DNA of 52,018 nucleotides from a virus, in IMG/VR virus record IMGVR_UViG_3300044691_000304, positions 1 through 52,018 of that record; one strand, 5' to 3'. Below the pieces are notes generated by a model. That model made no database searches and was not told the origin of the DNA. It saw only the letters and a list, made by a program, of their open reading frames with translations. The translations under genes and the position numbers were made by a program. Below, in pieces: positions 13,806 through 21,635 of this stretch (its first letter is position 1; every line of letters begins with the position of its first letter).

Positions 13806-14852
13806 ATGCCTCTTACCATGGACGTCTTTGCTCAGGACGCCTTCAGCGCCCAGAACCTCACCGCCGGAATCGACAAGGAGGGCTATACCCCGACCTTCCT
13901 GCGCTCGCTGCCCGGCCTGTTCGTGCCGCCGCCGCTCGGTCAACCGATGTCGAAGAATATCATGATCGAGACGCGCTTGAATGCGCCGACCTTGATCCAG
14001 ACTTCGCAGCGTGGCTCGCCGCCTGTCGAGGGCCGCACTGACGAAAAAACCCGCGACGTTCGCCCGTTTACTGTTCCCCGGATTGCGAAGTCGAAGCGTC
14101 TGGAAGCCCCGACGATCGCCGGTATCCGCGCGTTCGGATCGATCACGGAAATGCAGTCGATGGAGATGATGATCCAGCGGTTGCAATACCTGATGCAGAA
14201 CGATGTGGCGCTGACATGGGAAAATATGTGCCTTGGTGCCGTGCAGGGTATCACCAAGGACGCGGATGGCACGAACATCTATGACTGGACCGCCGCGACC
14301 GCGTTCAACCAGGCAATTCCGAACGAAGCGACTTGGGCGATGTCCAACACCACGGATGACGGGTCGACCCGCGCTGCATGCGCTGTTGCAGTCCGCTCTG
14401 TCACGCGAGCGCTGAAGGGTTTGGGCGGCAATAACGTCCGTTTCCAGGCTATCTGCAGCGATAGCTTCTGGGACAAACTGATCGCGTCCAAGGAAGTGCG
14501 CGCCACCTATCTCAACTATACGGCGGCGGCTTCGTTGCGTGAGGGCTCGGCGTGGGAAAACTTTACCTATGGCGGCATCAACTTCACCAACTATCGCGGC
14601 ACGGATGATGGCACCACCGTCGCGCTTGCCGACAAGAAGTGCAAAATCTTCCCGGTCAACGCCGGCATTTTCCAGATGGCCTACGCGCCCGCCGACGAGC
14701 GTTTCGAGTTCGTCGACACCCCCGGCCAGGAGTCCTATTCCTGGATCGTGCCCGATCTGCTGCGCAATACCTATGCCGACGTCGAGATGTATTCCTATCC
14801 GCTCGCCATCTGCACGATGCCCAGCGCACTCTACCCGGCTGCCATCTCCTGA
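13806..14852 (+). CDS. Major capsid protein, lambda gpE family
   Basis: The 348-residue protein matches the gpE family of HK97-fold capsid proteins over its whole length (lambda gpE has 341 residues). Features are the N-terminal segment with LPGLFVPPPLGQP, VRPFTVPRIAKSKRLEAPTIAGIRAFGS and the C-terminal PDLLRNTYADVEMYSYPLAICTMP. It has a GGAG ribosome site and the repeat-containing leader described above. No scaffold delta domain is fused to it. Confidence 0.92.
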   Translation: MPLTMDVFAQDAFSAQNLTAGIDKEGYTPTFLRSLPGLFVPPPLGQPMSKNIMIETRLNAPTLIQTSQRGSPPVEGRTDEKTRDVRPFTVPRIAKSKRLEAPTIAGIRAFGSITEMQSMEMMIQRLQYLMQNDVALTWENMCLGAVQGITKDADGTNIYDWTAATAFNQAIPNEATWAMSNTTDDGSTRAACAVAVRSVTRALKGLGGNNVRFQAICSDSFWDKLIASKEVRATYLNYTAAASLREGSAWENFTYGGINFTNYRGTDDGTTVALADKKCKIFPVNAGIFQMAYAPADERFEFVDTPGQESYSWIVPDLLRNTYADVEMYSYPLAICTMPSALYPAAIS

Positions 14853-14858
14853 TCCTGC

Positions 14859-15470
14859 ATGTGGCAGGGCGAGACGATCTTTCTGGTCGGCGGCGGTCCA
14901 TCCGTCGCCGGCCAAAACATCAAGTTGCTGCGAGGCCGCAAGGTCATTGCAGTAAATTCGAGTTTTGTAATCGTTCCATCTGCCGACGTGCTGTTCTTCG
15001 GGGATGGCCGCTGGTGGAATCTCAATCGCGAAGTCGTCTTGCGGGATTTCAAGGGCGAGATCGTCACCGTCGCCAGCGAAAGCATCGGCGACAAGGAAGC
15101 CGCTTCTAGGCTCCGGCTGCTGAAGAAGTCGCTCGAATGGAGTGACGACCACGGAACGGCCTTTGTGCGCCGAACCTCCGTGACCGGCGCCATCAATTTT
15201 GGCTACCATCGCGGCGCGCGAAAGTTCGTGCTGATCGGTATCGATGGCGGCCCGGTAAACGGCAAGACGCATCACCATAAGCCACATCCATGGGCGCAGC
15301 CGCCTAGCTGGCCGTCTGAACAGCTAAAAGATTTTACGGCAATGGCCGATGCCCTGAAGACTCGGGGCGTCTCGATCGTCAATGCAAGTCCCGGTTCGGC
15401 CGTGAAACTTTGGCCGATCGTCGACCTCGAATTGATTTGCGCGCGGGAGGATAGGGCATGGGCTTCCTGA
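14859..15470 (+). CDS. DUF115/MptE-like Rossmann protein, possible glycosyltransferase
   Basis: The 203-residue protein starts with a nucleotide-binding-like loop, IFLVGGGPSVAGQNIKLLRGRKVIAVN (residues 7-33), then ADVLFFGDGRWW, a middle TSVTGAINFGYHRGARKFVLIGIDG and a final VSIVNASPGSAVKLWP. This pattern is shared with the DUF115/MptE-like superfamily, which includes motility-associated Maf glycosyltransferases and sugar-transfer proteins. It is inserted between capsid and connector genes, a place with no lambda equivalent. Virion glycosylation is a possibility, but the substrate is unknown. It overlaps the next gene by 13 bases. Confidence 0.55.
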   Translation: MWQGETIFLVGGGPSVAGQNIKLLRGRKVIAVNSSFVIVPSADVLFFGDGRWWNLNREVVLRDFKGEIVTVASESIGDKEAASRLRLLKKSLEWSDDHGTAFVRRTSVTGAINFGYHRGARKFVLIGIDGGPVNGKTHHHKPHPWAQPPSWPSEQLKDFTAMADALKTRGVSIVNASPGSAVKLWPIVDLELICAREDRAWAS

Positions 15471-15814
15471 CCTCTTCGCGGGCCGTCACCCGCCCGGTTC
15501 TGCAGACCGCATCGCCAGATCTGTCCGCATCGGAACAGCTTGACCGTCATCTAGCATCGGCGATAGCCGAATTGTCCCAACAACCAAAGGCCGATTCCAT
15601 GAGCATTACGGGTGCAGCGCCGGCCACTCTTTCCGTCAAACAGATGATCGAGCAGAGCCGCCAGACCGTGAAAGCAGCGCATGAGAAGCTGCAGACCAAT
15701 GCCGCCAAGGTGCAGCAAGCCGCCGCGGCCCTCGACAGCCTCGGCGATGATCTCGGCAAGGAAGGCGACGATCTGCTTGCGATGGTCGGGCAATACAAGA
15801 ACGATCTCGGCTGA
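15458..15814 (+). CDS. Small helical virion-region protein
   Basis: The 118-residue protein has a polar N-terminus and a long predicted coiled coil (VKQMIEQSRQTVKAAHEKLQTNAAKVQQAAAALDSL, residues 59-95). It overlaps the end of the DUF115-like gene. The later ATG at 15599 (MSITGAAPATL) could be the true start, leaving a 71-residue coiled-coil protein. It is not a recognised connector. It may be the local counterpart of lambda FI, a chaperone-like helper of capsid filling, by position only. Confidence 0.5.
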   Translation: MGFLTSSRAVTRPVLQTASPDLSASEQLDRHLASAIAELSQQPKADSMSITGAAPATLSVKQMIEQSRQTVKAAHEKLQTNAAKVQQAAAALDSLGDDLGKEGDDLLAMVGQYKNDLG

Positions 15815-15820
15815 TTTCAA

Positions 15821-16135
15821 ATGAACGACGTCGTTGTCCGCGGAAACATCCTGCAGGTAACCGCGAGTCCGCAGGACGTCAGCGGCAATCCGATCGCGCC
15901 GGCGTCCGTCGCCATGTATCTGACTTACACCTCGGACGCGGCGGGTACGCTGACGGCGCACAATCCGATCGCTATGGTCAGCGATACCGCCGGTACCACT
16001 TGGACCGCAGATTTCGATACCTCGATTGCCATGGAAGGTCCGCTGTACGGCTCAGTGCGGGCGGTTAACCCCTCTGCCGCATTCGACTTCATCCGCCGCC
16101 TTGTCGCCAATCCGGCCAATCCTGATCCGGCATGA
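15821..16135 (+). CDS. Small beta-rich head-tail region protein
   Basis: The 104-residue product has an Ig-like alternation of strands (VVVRGNILQVTASPQDVSGNPIAPASVAMYLTYTS, then TTWTADFDTSIAMEGPLYGSVRA). No catalytic motif is visible. It lies between the helical protein and the FII-like connector, with an ATGA overlap to the next gene. It may be a minor capsid or neck protein. Confidence 0.55.
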   Translation: MNDVVVRGNILQVTASPQDVSGNPIAPASVAMYLTYTSDAAGTLTAHNPIAMVSDTAGTTWTADFDTSIAMEGPLYGSVRAVNPSAAFDFIRRLVANPANPDPA

Positions 16136-16470
16136 TCGACTTTTCAGCGCTGCTCTATGATCCGATTTATGCGGTGCTTGGCGTGCCGGCGATCGTGACT
16201 CCGTCGACCGATGCTTCGGATATCCCGCTCACCGTGATCGACAAAACAGAGGGCGTTATGATCGAGGAGGGTAATGCCATCTCGATCGCGACCACAAAGC
16301 CGGCCGCGATGGTGCGTGTGAGCGAATTATCATCATTGGGGCTGACGCGCTCCGATCTGAAGCAGGGTCGCATCTCTTTCAATAACGGCAATTGGACCAT
16401 CGTGGCGACGCAGCCGAAGCCCGGCCCGAACGGCCCCGGTGAGGTCTATCTGATCCTGCAGGGCTGCTGA
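16132..16470 (+). CDS. Head-tail connector, gpFII/Phage_attach-like
   Basis: At 112 residues it is close to lambda gpFII (117) and shares its layout: an acidic start (MIDFSALLYDPIYAVLG), a strand pair, VRVSELSSLGLTRSDLKQGRISFNNGNWTIV with the R-L-n-R-G-D-like turn, and a terminal GEVYLILQGC strand. Such proteins form the ring under gpW to which the tail docks. Similarity is at pattern level only. Overlaps flank it on both sides. Confidence 0.55.
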   Translation: MIDFSALLYDPIYAVLGVPAIVTPSTDASDIPLTVIDKTEGVMIEEGNAISIATTKPAAMVRVSELSSLGLTRSDLKQGRISFNNGNWTIVATQPKPGPNGPGEVYLILQGC

Positions 16471-16913
16471 TGTCGGACGCCCGCGAAGCCATTCTATCGC
16501 GCCTAGTCGCTTTGATGGCGACTGTTGTCGGAGTCGACTCCGTCTCGCGCAATGTGATTGTTGACGACGACGGCAGCGCCAAACGCATCACGGTCATGGA
16601 AGGCGACGAGATCGCGGACGACAGCGATCCGGTTCAACGGCCGCCCAACGCGCCGCGCAAGATCCATATGCAGCCGCAGTTGATCCTGTCGGCGCAAGCC
16701 AAGTTCGCCGATGTCGGCGCTGATTTATCCATCCTGCGCGGTCAGGCAATCAAGCTGATAGCGACCGACGCTCAGTTGATCGCGCTGACAATCAATGGCC
16801 GCTCCGGCCGTTATATCGGCATGGAAAGCGATCTTGCGTTCGGCCGCGCGATGTTCGGTCAAATGGCGTTGAAATTTGACTTCGCCTATCTGCTGCTCCC
16901 CGATCAATTCTGA
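16470..16913 (+). CDS. Tail terminator protein, gpU-like
   Basis: The 147-residue protein has the tail-terminator arrangement: an N-terminal helix (AREAILSRLVALMATV), strand RKIHMQPQLILSAQAKF, then GMESDLAFGRAMFGQMALKFDFAYLL near the end. Lambda gpU caps the tail tube at its head-proximal end and fixes tail length. The position directly before the major tail protein agrees. Confidence 0.65.
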   Translation: MSDAREAILSRLVALMATVVGVDSVSRNVIVDDDGSAKRITVMEGDEIADDSDPVQRPPNAPRKIHMQPQLILSAQAKFADVGADLSILRGQAIKLIATDAQLIALTINGRSGRYIGMESDLAFGRAMFGQMALKFDFAYLLLPDQF

Positions 16914-16933
16914 TGAAATCTGCAAACGCGGAA

Positions 16934-16995
16934 CGCTGTGAAGCGTCCCGCGGCGCTCCCGCGCGCCTAGCCCCGCAACGTCGTGACGACGTCGC
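16934..16995 (+). repeat. Leader repeats before the major tail gene
   Basis: TGTGAAGCGTCCC (16938-16950) and the hairpin element ACGTC-GTGAC-GACGT followed by CGC (16978-16995) recur here in the same order as in the leader of the major capsid gene. The loop sequences differ while the stem is kept, so the stem appears conserved. Confidence 0.6.
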
Positions 16996-17018
16996 ATCCC
17001 ATAGAAGGAAAACCGCCT

Positions 17019-17537
17019 ATGACCGTCTGGACTCATATCGGCAACGTGACGGATTGGAGCATCACGCCGAATCCGACCATCGTGAAGCACAAGAATACGC
17101 AGGGCGGCCTCAAGCGTGTCGACTTGACCGCGATGACGCTGGTCGAAATGTCCTTCGCGACCAAACTCGACGAATGGACCGTTGACAATGTGATGATGGC
17201 GCTGCTTGGCACCGACACCGGCAGCACGGCGGGCGCGGTCATCAGCATCGGCACGGCTATCGTGCAGCGGCAAATGAAGTTTGTCGGCGCCAACCTGTAC
17301 GGTCCGAACTGGACCATCATCCTGCCGAGCGTGTTCATCAATGCTAAGGAAGCGCTGCAATTTCTGGGCAGCGACGACTTCGCATCCATCCCGCTATCCG
17401 GTGATATCCTCTACAACGCCGCGATCTCGGCATTCGGAACAGCCCAGCACACCGCGGGCGGCAACGTGATCGTCACGCCGGACACGCTGAACTATTATCT
17501 CGGTACCGGATCGGTCTACACCGCGCCGCTCGCGTAA
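17019..17537 (+). CDS. Major tail (tube) protein
   Basis: The ATG at 17019 behind GAAGGAAAA gives 172 residues beginning MTVWTHIGNVTDWSITPNP. The content is beta-rich: TIVKHKNTQGGLKRVDLTAMTLVEMSFATKLDEW, VISIGTAIVQRQMKFVGANLYGPNWTIILPSVFINA. This resembles siphovirus tube proteins of the gpV type. It lies between the tail terminator and the tail assembly chaperone. Confidence 0.75.
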   Translation: MTVWTHIGNVTDWSITPNPTIVKHKNTQGGLKRVDLTAMTLVEMSFATKLDEWTVDNVMMALLGTDTGSTAGAVISIGTAIVQRQMKFVGANLYGPNWTIILPSVFINAKEALQFLGSDDFASIPLSGDILYNAAISAFGTAQHTAGGNVIVTPDTLNYYLGTGSVYTAPLA

Positions 17538-17546
17538 TAGTCACTC

Positions 17547-18008
17547 ATGGACCTGCAGAGTATCGCGCCGGCCACAAAGACCGTTCCGCTCGGTAGCGGG
17601 ACGGTTGAGATCACCGGGTTATCGATCCGCAAGTTGACGCAGTTGGTGCTTCAGTTTCCCGAATTGCTGGCGCTGGCCGCCGGCAAGATGGATCTTGCGT
17701 CATTGGTGGTGTCGGCGCCTGACGCGATGCTGGCCGTGTTTGCGGTTGGCGTAGCGACTCCAACGAAACCGAAATTCTGGGAATTCTGGAAGCGGTTTCG
17801 CGATGAGGCTGCCATCCTCCGCGCCTTCGATGAAGCATCGACGGGTCAACAGATCGATATCCTGACGCAGATGTTTGAGATCACTTTTGCGGGTGAGAGT
17901 GCCCGCCCTTTCCTCGCGGGCGTTCTAAAGATGATCCGCGCGCCCGAAATAAGCCAAGACCCGCCCGAAACATCAGCGCCGAATACGCCGGACTCGTCGA
18001 GTCCCTGA
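17547..18008 (+). CDS. Tail assembly chaperone, gpG-like (unshifted product)
   Basis: The 153-residue protein begins with a beta-rich domain (TKTVPLGSGTVEITGLSIRKLTQLVLQFPELLALAAG) as in other tail assembly chaperones, then a helical body, and ends in a low-complexity PETSAPNTPDSSSP tail. That tail is the part replaced when ribosomes shift frame. It coats the tape measure protein before the tube polymerises. Confidence 0.7.
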   Translation: MDLQSIAPATKTVPLGSGTVEITGLSIRKLTQLVLQFPELLALAAGKMDLASLVVSAPDAMLAVFAVGVATPTKPKFWEFWKRFRDEAAILRAFDEASTGQQIDILTQMFEITFAGESARPFLAGVLKMIRAPEISQDPPETSAPNTPDSSSP

Positions 18009-18178
18009 TCAGTCATGGGCACGCTTCAGAGGATGTCTGGTGCTACACGCCGCGGCAAGCTTCTGGATTTGCGAAGCTGGCGAACAAACGGCTCAAGCGC
18101 GATTTTTCGCTGGCGATACTGGCAGCGCGTGGCAAGAGCGACGACGTCAAGAAAACCTTTGATGACTGGGATCGGTAA
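17547..18178 (+). CDS. Tail assembly chaperone, gpG-T-like -1 frameshift product
   Basis: From about 17930 the -1 frame is open to the TAA at 18176-18178 and reads AEYAGLVESLISHGHASEDVWCYTPRQASGFAKLANK and on to KKTFDDWDR. That is a convincing gpT-type domain with no ribosome site of its own, ending directly before the next ATG. A -1 shift near the end of the G frame would fuse it to gpG, as in lambda and most long-tailed phages. No canonical GGGAAAG heptamer is present. A-AAG at 17927-17930 and C-CCG at 17960-17963 are the best slip candidates. The exact site is undetermined. Confidence 0.65.
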
Positions 18179-18817
18179 ATGGGCCTGCGCTACGATATCA
18201 TCGGCGATTACCCGAAGATGATGAAGGCGCAGCAGGAGAAGCTTGCCCGCGTCGCGACAACGACCATGCGCGCTGTCGGCGACATCATCAAGCGGGACGG
18301 CCGGGCCGCGATTGGTGCTGGTGGATTTTCGTCGCGGTTTCAGAATGCGTTTCGTGTCGAAAATTATCCCAAGTCGGGTGACGCTCTAAGTCCAGCCGTC
18401 TTCGCCTATCACAAGGTTCCGTGGGCCGGTCAGTTCGAGAATCCGGAGCCCGTTTCCGGCCATCCGCTGTTGTGGATTCCGATCGAGGCCAATCTTCCCC
18501 TGCAGGCGCGCGGCAAGCGCTGGACGCCGAAGGATTTCACCAACCAGATCGGCCCGCTGCGCAGCGGGCGCGGCGGACGGAAGCCACTGCTGTTCGGCCA
18601 GGTCCGCGTCGGTAAATCTGGCGGCGTGCTGGCGCTGCCTTCCAAGCGCGGCAACCAGCACTTTTCGAAACAAGACAAAGAATGGCGCCCCGTGTTTGTC
18701 GGCGTCTCGTCCGTGACCGACCCGAAGCGATTCGATATTACGGCTGTCGTGGAAAAGGCTGACGGTCAGATCACCGATCTCTACGTCAAGGCGTGGGGGG
18801 AATCCGAGCGTGGCTGA
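18179..18817 (+). CDS. Tail-region protein, DUF6441-like
   Basis: The 212-residue protein begins with a helical segment (KMMKAQQEKLARVATTTMRAVGDIIKRDGRAAIGAGGF), then SRFQNAFRVENYP, SPAVFAYHKVPWAGQFENP and a Leu-Trp-Ile-Pro strand. This recalls DUF6441 proteins that sit beside tape measure genes in alphaproteobacterial phages, and more loosely the lambda gpZ neck family. It starts at the base after the T-frame stop and overlaps the tape measure gene by eight bases. A neck or tail-completion role is inferred. Confidence 0.5.
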   Translation: MGLRYDIIGDYPKMMKAQQEKLARVATTTMRAVGDIIKRDGRAAIGAGGFSSRFQNAFRVENYPKSGDALSPAVFAYHKVPWAGQFENPEPVSGHPLLWIPIEANLPLQARGKRWTPKDFTNQIGPLRSGRGGRKPLLFGQVRVGKSGGVLALPSKRGNQHFSKQDKEWRPVFVGVSSVTDPKRFDITAVVEKADGQITDLYVKAWGESERG

Positions 18818-21185
18818 CAACAAGATTGTTCATCGCATTTCGCTCGAAGGCGCCGACAAGATATCCAAGCAATTGGAGTCGATCGGGACTGAGGGCGACA
18901 AGGCCGGCAAGCGGATCAAGCAATCTTTCGAAGATGCTTCATCCGGTGCCGACAAGGCTGGCAATTCGTTCGGCGGCCTCGGCGGAAAGACCGAGGAAAG
19001 CCGTGCTGCAGCGGAGCGGCTGAGGGAAGTGCTGCATACGCTTCACCCGATCTTGGATCAGGTCGGGCTCGGCATCGGCAATCTCGGCGCCTTCGCGCGC
19101 GTGGCAGGCGCTGGCTTCGTTGCGTTCGGTGCGGCGATCATCGGATCCGCGATCGTTGGACTGGCGAGGCTTGCCGATCAGGCGGCGACGACAAAGAAGC
19201 GGCTGGATGATCTGAGCCCGGGACAGGGCGCCAGCCATTTTGCCGGGCTGCAGGAAGATGCAAAAAACCTGCACAAGGACGTCGACGATCTCGTTCCGGC
19301 GTTCAAGCAACTGCTGGGACTCAGGAACGACCTCAATGCAGGTGACGGACACGTAAAATATGCACCCGGCAAGGAGCCGTTCAATCTTCCGGGCGGCCCT
19401 CTCGGTGATGATAAACTACATGCCGCAAATCGCGCTCTGCAGTCGATGTTTTCAGCCGGCAAGGCCGATGATCCAAGCAAGGCCGCTGCTGACTTTGCGG
19501 CGGCGATCCGGAAGGGCGGGGGCAATCTCACGCCGGAGGCGCTACAGGGCGCGGCGGACGCTTCCGAGGGCGCAGCCAACAAGATCGCGCGGTCGCTCCC
19601 GGAGGGCTTTGGGAGCTATCAGCAGGCGGTAAAATTCCTCCAAGGCGGCGGCAAGATCGGGCCGGAAGAACTGATCCCGAGCCTCGCCAAGGCCGCGCCG
19701 GGGGCTGAAAAGGATGCTGAGGCGGCGCGCGGTCTCGGTGATTCGTTCGGGGAGCTTGGGGCCAGCGCCAAGCGGCTGACGGAGGAATTTGCGAGCGCCG
19801 GAGGCGACCTTGCCCAGAAGATCGAGGGCGTCGCTCGGGCTATCGATGCGGTGACTGACCGTTACGAAAAATTTATTAACCCGAAAGAGTTTGAACCAGG
19901 CGGCGGCAAGTTCATCGGGCCGGTTCGGCCTGCCGATGTCAAGCAGCAGCATCAGGCTTCCGATAATCTTGAGGATGTTCTTTTTGGCGGCAAGCCAAGC
20001 GTGCGCCGGTCGTTCCTAAATGGCATTGGAGGGTTTGGAGGGGCATTCGAGACTGAGCACGGCGATCTTCTCGGTCGTCTTGTCGGTTATATTAGAGGTG
20101 CAGGAAAAGGAGCATCGAAGAGCGCCTTCGAATTGCCCGAGGGCAATCCGCTAGGTGTTATCTCCACTTTCGGTAAGAAGGCTGCGACCGATCCCGCAGC
20201 CCTCGCGGGCGGTAAGGATGAATCTCTTCCGCCGCTTGGCGGATTTACTCCGCCCAATGCCGGAAAATTTCTAACCGAGACGGACGCAAGAACTCAAGGT
20301 ACAGGAATTCCCGCAGGAAAAGTATCGTCCGAGCCCCTGCCGGCTCCGGAGACCAACAAAGAAGGTGGCGGGATCAAGATCCTTGACGAAGGTCAGCACA
20401 GCAAAAATCCTCCGGGCATTTTTGACCGATTGAAGCAACGCAGCGATGCGGGCGATACGGGCCAGCCTCAACAGGTCGCCGATCTCGGCAGCACCCTGCG
20501 CCAGATACTGGATTCCTTCGTCAGCCGGGTTGATCCCGCAAACGATAGGTCGAAGCTCGATCTTCGCGGCGAGCCGGCACCTGGCGGCGGCATTCGAGGC
20601 GAAGGCGCCGATCAGGCCGACAAGGCGGTTGCTGATCTCGGCAGCACAGCCGAGAGCGCCGGCAGTGGCCTCGCGACGCTGGCGGGCGCCGTCTCCGATG
20701 CCATCGCACAGATTCAATCCGGCTCCGCTCAGCAGCCGGCGCATGCGGCTATGGGCGGCTTAATCCGGCGCTTTGACGGCGGCGGTCACGTCAGCGGGCC
20801 CGGTACGTCAACATCTGACTCGATCCCGGCCATGCTCAGCAACGGTGAGTTCGTCCTACAGAAAAAGGCCGTTGACCGCATCGGCGTCGGGAACGCGCAC
20901 CGCCTAAATGCCATCGGGCTTGCCGGCGGCGGGATGATCGATGTGTCGCACCTCATTCCCCATTTTGCGGCCGGCGGCATGCCGGATATCTCGGCGCCTC
21001 CGCTCGGCGACTTCAACGCATCCGCCGGCGGAATGGACCTGTCGCACTACGGCACCGTCGATCTTCAAACCGATCATGGCAGTCACCGCGTGATCACGCA
21101 TGAAGACACGATGCGCCATTTGAACACGGCCGCGGTTGAGGCGAAGACGTTCTCAACAGGAACAAAGCCGGGCTGGCATCGATGA
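18810..21185 (+). CDS. Tape measure protein
   Basis: The 791-residue protein has the usual tape measure organisation: a long alpha-helical N-terminus with Lys/Gly/Ser-rich repeats, a hydrophobic segment at 93-122 (GAFARVAGAGFVAFGAAIIGSAIVGLARL), a long Gly/Asp/Ala-rich middle, and a C-terminal GGLIRRFDGGGHVSGPG...DSIPAMLSNGEFVLQKKAVDRIG block. That block is a common ending of phage tape measures. It sets tail length and can be injected with the DNA. It is the longest gene of the tail shaft block and overlaps the next gene by four bases. Confidence 0.85.
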   Translation: MADNKIVHRISLEGADKISKQLESIGTEGDKAGKRIKQSFEDASSGADKAGNSFGGLGGKTEESRAAAERLREVLHTLHPILDQVGLGIGNLGAFARVAGAGFVAFGAAIIGSAIVGLARLADQAATTKKRLDDLSPGQGASHFAGLQEDAKNLHKDVDDLVPAFKQLLGLRNDLNAGDGHVKYAPGKEPFNLPGGPLGDDKLHAANRALQSMFSAGKADDPSKAAADFAAAIRKGGGNLTPEALQGAADASEGAANKIARSLPEGFGSYQQAVKFLQGGGKIGPEELIPSLAKAAPGAEKDAEAARGLGDSFGELGASAKRLTEEFASAGGDLAQKIEGVARAIDAVTDRYEKFINPKEFEPGGGKFIGPVRPADVKQQHQASDNLEDVLFGGKPSVRRSFLNGIGGFGGAFETEHGDLLGRLVGYIRGAGKGASKSAFELPEGNPLGVISTFGKKAATDPAALAGGKDESLPPLGGFTPPNAGKFLTETDARTQGTGIPAGKVSSEPLPAPETNKEGGGIKILDEGQHSKNPPGIFDRLKQRSDAGDTGQPQQVADLGSTLRQILDSFVSRVDPANDRSKLDLRGEPAPGGGIRGEGADQADKAVADLGSTAESAGSGLATLAGAVSDAIAQIQSGSAQQPAHAAMGGLIRRFDGGGHVSGPGTSTSDSIPAMLSNGEFVLQKKAVDRIGVGNAHRLNAIGLAGGGMIDVSHLIPHFAAGGMPDISAPPLGDFNASAGGMDLSHYGTVDLQTDHGSHRVITHEDTMRHLNTAAVEAKTFSTGTKPGWHR

Positions 21186-21634
21186 CCAATCCACTTGAGA
21201 CCATAGGAACCATCCTGACGATGTCGGACGGCGCCGACGTCATGCCGTTCTATTCTGCGCGCGGGATGAAGCAGACGCTTGATCCGATCGGTCAAAGCAA
21301 CGTACAGCGGACGACGGTCAACGCGCAGCGGGTCAATCTGGCACTGTCGAAGTTCAAGAAATATTCCTCCATCATATCAGCAAGCGATGTTCGGCCGCCG
21401 CTGCGCGAGGACGTCTGGCCCGGTCGAATCGTTACAGTTAGCTGTGCCTATCTTCTGTTTTACGCGACTAGCGGCGGCTCTCCGGCACGGACGCCGGTCT
21501 CCGGCAGTCAGTTCACGGAAGGCAACTTCACCTTCTATCGGCCGCAGATCGATTTCATGATTGGCCAGCGCTCAGGCGCGTTCGACGAGTGGGAAGCCGG
21601 TCTTTCGTGGTCCGTCCCCATGGTTGAGGTCTGA
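21182..21634 (+). CDS. Minor tail protein (distal tail candidate)
   Basis: The 150-residue protein directly follows the tape measure gene and begins MTNPLETIGTILTMSDGADVMPFYSARGMKQTLDPIGQ. The rest is beta-rich with a DVWPGRIVTVSCAYLLFY strand pair and a final YRPQIDFMIGQRSGAFDEWEAGLSWSVPMVE. The position fits a distal tail or gpM-like protein that caps the tube end. No family is certain. Confidence 0.6.
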   Translation: MTNPLETIGTILTMSDGADVMPFYSARGMKQTLDPIGQSNVQRTTVNAQRVNLALSKFKKYSSIISASDVRPPLREDVWPGRIVTVSCAYLLFYATSGGSPARTPVSGSQFTEGNFTFYRPQIDFMIGQRSGAFDEWEAGLSWSVPMVEV

Positions 21635-21635
21635 C

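Noticed and set aside
13482-15287. Open minus-strand frame of 601 codons
   Set aside because: Antisense of the major capsid and DUF115-like genes; long antisense frames are expected at this GC content with strong codon bias.
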